64,000 bases of DNA from AC-43 sp963728855 (lineage in GTDB: Bacteria; Actinomycetota; Actinomycetes; Mycobacteriales; Micromonosporaceae), in assembly GCA_963728855.1 (NCBI GenBank), contig CAVSLN010000007.1, positions 806,001 to 870,000 on the forward strand. The letters run 5' to 3'. The notes beneath the pieces were generated by a model. It made no database searches and had not been told where the DNA came from. It saw only the letters and a list, made by a program, of their open reading frames with translations. Both the position numbers and the translations under genes were made by a program. Of the stretch, positions 61,010 through 64,000 are shown in pieces; positions within the stretch are counted from its first letter, which is position 1; each line of letters starts with the position of its first letter.

Positions 61010-61372
61010 TCAGCGCGCGAGCAGTACCGCGCCGAGGGCGAGTACGGCCGGCACCGTCTGCACGACGAGGATGCGGCGGCTCGCCGTCGCGGCGCCGTAG
61101 ACACCCGCGACCGCCACGCAGGCGAGGAAGAAGACCTTCGCCTGGAAGCCGACCGACCCGCCGGCCAGCAGCCCCCAAACCAGGCCGGCGGCGAGGAACC
61201 CGTTGTAGAGGCCCTGGTTCGCGGCCATCGTCGCGGTCGCGCGGGCGAAGTCCGGGTCCATGCCGAACGCGCGCCGCGCGCGCGGCGTCGTCCAGAGGAA
61301 CATCTCCAACACGAGGATGTACACGTGGATCGCGGCCACGATCCCGACCAGCACGCCCGCAATGATCGACAT
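61010..61372 (-). CDS. DUF1304 family membrane protein
   Basis: A 120-residue protein with four hydrophobic segments. AANQGLYNGFLAAGLVWGLL and the EMFLWTTPRARRAFG loop are DUF1304 hallmarks. Function unknown. It is convergent with the anti-sigma kinase gene. Confidence 0.92.
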   Translation of the reverse strand: MSIIAGVLVGIVAAIHVYILVLEMFLWTTPRARRAFGMDPDFARATATMAANQGLYNGFLAAGLVWGLLAGGSVGFQAKVFFLACVAVAGVYGAATASRRILVVQTVPAVLALGAVLLAR

Positions 61373-61413
61373 CCGTGCATCCTAGCCTCGTCCGCCACGA
61401 AGCCGGCGACGCG

Positions 61414-62168
61414 TCAGAGCGCGGTGGCCGTGGACCATCGGGCGAGCAACCCGGCGTCACCGACCGCCGACGGCGCCGCTCGCCCTTACAGGAAGAGGTA
61501 GAGGTCCGCGACCGGGCCCGAGACCACGATGTCCGCGCTGCTCGCGGTGGCGGCCGCGCGCCAGGCCCCCGTGCCCATGTCAACCCATCAAACGGTACGG
61601 GCATCCGTGGCCATCAGCTCCAGCGCCCGCCCAGCATGTAAACAGACCTGGTGCCCAGGTTGCGTCAGGCAGGTTGGTGAGGAACTCGGCGACCCCGTCC
61701 TCGGCCACGGCCGGCGCTACCACCACGGGGTGCCCGGTCACCAGGGCGGCGTCGGCGGCATGGATCGCCAACTCGTGCGGCATCCGACGCCGCCAGAAGC
61801 GGGCGTGCTGATCCGGCCCCCACGACCAGACGGGCCGGTCCGCCGGTACGGTTGCGAACGTCTCCCCCATCTCCTTCGCTCGCGCCGCCACCCACCCGGT
61901 GGGCATAGCCGGATCGGTAGGGATCTGCGCCTTGAACGCCCGGAACTGGAGCCGCTCAGTAGTACCGGTGGCTACGATCGCGGTCACCCAGCGGTGGGTC
62001 GACCCGACGTGCCCGGCGAGTGTCGCGAGATCCCAGCAGGGGCAGGTTCGGTACCGGCGCCGCCAGGTCAGCGACCGACAGCAGCGCCAGGAACGGGAGC
62101 ACCTCCCCGGCCAGCGCCTCTCGGTACGAAAGATGGTGCGCCTTGGGCGCGTAACGGACAGGCGTCAT
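61414..62168 (-). pseudogene. Decayed maleylpyruvate isomerase-family (mycothiol-dependent, TIGR03083-like) gene
   Basis: Recognisable pieces in three frames: YREALAGEVLPFLALLSVAD with APVPTCP-like, then DLATLAGHVGSTHRWVTAIV, RFWRRRMPHELAIHAADAAL and EFLTNLPDA, and finally AWRAAATASSADIVVSGPVADLYLFL followed by a stop. At least one frameshift near 62035, another near 61650 and an in-frame stop near 61490. The order of motifs fits a mycothiol-dependent DinB-like protein. A true pseudogene. 62169-62275 has no other gene. Confidence 0.7.
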
Positions 62169-62275
62169 CGCGGAACGGAGGATCGACACTGAACGTATCG
62201 ATGAGTACACAGATCCGTATCGTGGTCTAACGTCAAGCGACGTCACCGCCTCAATGCCAATACGGAGGGGATGCG

Positions 62276-63208
62276 GTGCAAGTCGTATCGGTCATCAACT
62301 ACAAGGGCGGCGTCGGCAAGACCACCCTCTCGGCCAACATCGGCGCTGGACTGGCCGCACGGGGCAAGAAAGTACTGCTCGTCGACCTCGATCCACAGGC
62401 GAGCTTGACGTTCTCCTTCTTCAGCCAGGTCGAGTGGCGCGAAGGGCTCGCAGAGCACCGCACGATCAAGACCTGGTATGACAGCTCTGGCAACGGGCGG
62501 ACCGCGGCGCGTCTGGCCGACCTGGTCGTGACGCCGCCGCGCATCAGCTCCATACTTGCCGGCACAGGGGGCTGGCTAGACCTAATCGCCTCACACCAGG
62601 ATCTCGTCAGTGTCGACACGCTACTTGCCGACGCGATCGACGAGAAATCTGGGCAGGTGCCACCCTCGCGCTACGTCAAGGTCTATCGGCGCTTGGCCGA
62701 GGGGCTGAGCGACCCAGCCTTCGACCAGTACGACGTCATACTCATCGACTGCCCGCCCAGCTTCAACATGATGACCAAGAACGCGGTGGTTGCTAGCGAC
62801 CATCTACTGATTCCCACCCGACCCGACTTCCTTTCCACGACCGGCATTAATCACCTGGGCGAGCAGGTCTACCGGCTGGTTGACGACTACAACGTCCAGG
62901 CCCACGGAGCAAGGGGACGACGCGAAGTCCTTACCTTGGCCCGACCAGCCGTCGCGGTGGTATTCACGATGGTGCACTACTGGGGCGACCAGCCGATGGA
63001 AAAGCTAGGCATGTACATCAGTCGAGTCAAGGCACTTGGTGTCCCCACGTTCGCCACCCATCTACGTGACCGCAAGGCCGCGTACGCGGAAGCGCCCGAG
63101 CACGGCCTGCCGACCATACTCGCTGGCGGCGGGCGGACGCCTGCCGGTCAGGAGCTGCGGCAGTTGGTCGATGAGTTTCTCTACTGGATGGAAAGGACAC
63201 CTGCGTGA
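62276..63208 (+). CDS. ParA family ATPase
   Basis: A 310-residue partition-type ATPase. The deviant Walker A KGGVGKTT is at 10-17, followed by VLLVDLDPQASLTF (A') and YDVILIDCPPSFN (Walker B). GTG 62276 follows GGAGGGG. Codon use is less GC-biased than in neighbours, suggesting horizontal acquisition. No parB or parS was seen; instead it overlaps a small unknown gene. Such solitary ParA proteins occur on integrative elements and in some defence or positioning systems. Confidence 0.9.
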   Translation: MQVVSVINYKGGVGKTTLSANIGAGLAARGKKVLLVDLDPQASLTFSFFSQVEWREGLAEHRTIKTWYDSSGNGRTAARLADLVVTPPRISSILAGTGGWLDLIASHQDLVSVDTLLADAIDEKSGQVPPSRYVKVYRRLAEGLSDPAFDQYDVILIDCPPSFNMMTKNAVVASDHLLIPTRPDFLSTTGINHLGEQVYRLVDDYNVQAHGARGRREVLTLARPAVAVVFTMVHYWGDQPMEKLGMYISRVKALGVPTFATHLRDRKAAYAEAPEHGLPTILAGGGRTPAGQELRQLVDEFLYWMERTPA

Positions 63209-63648
63209 GCCACCCTGCAAAGCTTGCCGCGCTGGCCCTGCAGCAAATAGCCAAGGTGCTCGACAAGCTGACCGAAGAACAGCTTACGGAGCTCGCGGAG
63301 GGTCGCGCCTTTGTTGAGTTCCGCTCCAGAGACGCTGTGGTCAGTTCGGGTCGGACAACCGGTTCGGGTCGCTCGTCAAGGTCGACCTCATCGAAGCCGA
63401 GCAGTATCGACATCGACGGCGTGGTCAGCGAGATCAACGCATTGAACAGCTCGGTCGAGGTGCTCGCCTATCTCCAGGCGCGTGAAAAGCAGCTCAAGGG
63501 CGAGGACCTCAAGGCGATAGCCCGGGCGCTGGGACCGACCGTGTCCGCGACTGGAAGGACCAAGGCCGCCCTGATGCAAAACATCGCCGAGGGAACTACG
63601 GGCTACCGGGAGCGGTCGAACGCGGTCTTCGCGGGCGGGTGGCGCTAA
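63205..63648 (+). CDS. Unknown small partner of ParA
   Basis: A 147-residue protein. A helical N-terminus (AALALQQIAKVLDKLTEEQ), a Ser/Arg-rich linker (SSGRTTGSGRSSRSTSS) and a C-terminal helical module with KAIARALGPTVSATGRTKAALMQNIAEG (in part), reminiscent of small SAP/Rho-N-like nucleic-acid-binding domains. The GTG overlaps the ParA stop, so it may be the ParA cargo adaptor or DNA-binding partner. No known family is claimed. Confidence 0.65.
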   Translation: MSHPAKLAALALQQIAKVLDKLTEEQLTELAEGRAFVEFRSRDAVVSSGRTTGSGRSSRSTSSKPSSIDIDGVVSEINALNSSVEVLAYLQAREKQLKGEDLKAIARALGPTVSATGRTKAALMQNIAEGTTGYRERSNAVFAGGWR

Positions 63649-63651
63649 GCC

Positions 63652-64000
63652 TCACGACTGGTCGAGCAGTTCGAGGATCGCCGCCGCCACCTGGTCGATC
63701 ATTTCGATGGTCCGCATGGTGTCGGCGGCGCCGATGTCGCGCTTCTGGGGCGGGTTGGCCGGGTCCTCGTCGTACTCGTGGGCAATCTTGTTCCGCCGAC
63801 TCACGATCTCCCGGAGCCGTTGCTGTACCGCGTTTCCGGTGTAGCTGCCCTTGGTACCGGCCCGTTCGCTGATCACCTTCGCCACCCGGTTCCATAGGTC
63901 AGCCACATCCGCGACGTGTCCAAACCCCTGGCGAATGTCGCTCGGATCCTGGAAGGTCTTGTGCCCGAATGCGAGGCGCAGTTCAGCGTCGAGCGCGTCC
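63652..64000 (-). CDS. HEPN-like domain protein, 5' end beyond window
   Basis: The visible 116 codons end in VQQRLREIVSRRNKIAHEYD then DPANPPQKRDIGAADTM and VAAAILELLDQS. The IVxRRNxIAHExD pattern is that of HEPN domains of the RiboL-PSP type, often found in ribonuclease toxins and defence proteins. The frame runs open to the window end, so the N-terminus is missing. It is convergent with the ParA partner gene, three bases away. Confidence 0.75.
   Translation of the reverse strand, partial: DALDAELRLAFGHKTFQDPSDIRQGFGHVADVADLWNRVAKVISERAGTKGSYTGNAVQQRLREIVSRRNKIAHEYDEDPANPPQKRDIGAADTMRTIEMIDQVAAAILELLDQS

Overview
The window is very GC-rich, uses GTG starts freely, has many ATGA/GTGA start-stop overlaps, and carries actinobacterial marker genes (rbpA, garA, a split lnt/ppm1 pair, mycobacterial-type gcvH-garA-ftsR synteny). 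It reads as chromosomal DNA of a filamentous actinomycete, most likely Micromonosporaceae. Family placement is an inference; no rRNA or tRNA gene was seen.

Layout. 1-6.6 kb: a lysine-fermentation locus, with kamA (cut by the window edge) divergent from kdd, a YtcJ-like amidohydrolase, kamD, kamE and kal; kce is not in view. 6.6-7.2 kb: non-coding stretch with a promoter-like site and a terminator-like hairpin. 7.2-13.3 kb: lnt-ppm1 lipoprotein/mannosylation pair, fxsA, a DGPF protein, rbpA with a SigR-type promoter, a coiled-coil protein, a DUF2237-like protein and an acetyltransferase. 13.3-19.4 kb: small membrane protein behind two palindromes, an ECF42 sigma/DGPF pair, a tyrosine recombinase, an MFS transporter and a frameshifted glycerophosphodiesterase. 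19.6-29.5 kb: an unusual chaperone-dynamin locus (membrane-anchored Hsp70 ATPase, two dynamin-like GTPases, a membrane-anchored GrpE-like protein, two metal-binding-looking acidic proteins, a large LuxR ATPase regulator and a small HTH protein). 29.5-32 kb: cydAB bd oxidase. 32.8-36.4 kb: an HTH gene behind twin palindromes, a second ECF42/DGPF pair and a membrane-anchored unknown. 36.4-38.2 kb: marR divergent from a nitroreductase-family gene with paired operators. 38.3-43.2 kb: an NRPS-independent siderophore (NIS) operon (two IucA/IucC synthetases plus a PLP decarboxylase). 44-49.7 kb: two-component system, methyltransferase, peptide deformylase, pabB-like gene. 49.8-59.8 kb: gcvP with a glycine riboswitch, followed by a block collinear with M. 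tuberculosis Rv1822-Rv1830. 60-64 kb: decayed genes, an anti-sigma kinase, and a lower-GC ParA/unknown/HEPN cassette running off the end.

How it fits together. KamA, KamDE, Kdd and Kal give most of a lysine to crotonyl-CoA route. The chaperone-dynamin genes sit in one tight operon plus two flanking units and look like a membrane-remodelling or membrane-stress module; this is the best candidate for a poorly described system. The NIS genes would condense a decarboxylated diamine with carboxylates to make an iron chelator, but no exporter or uptake gene is present. The gcv/DUF881/garA block is conserved housekeeping.

Caveat. At least six otherwise intact conserved genes (GDPD, dynamin 2, the second ECF42, pabB-like, gcvP twice) are broken by single-base indels, several in G/C runs. 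I read these mainly as sequence errors, and give each gene its full span.
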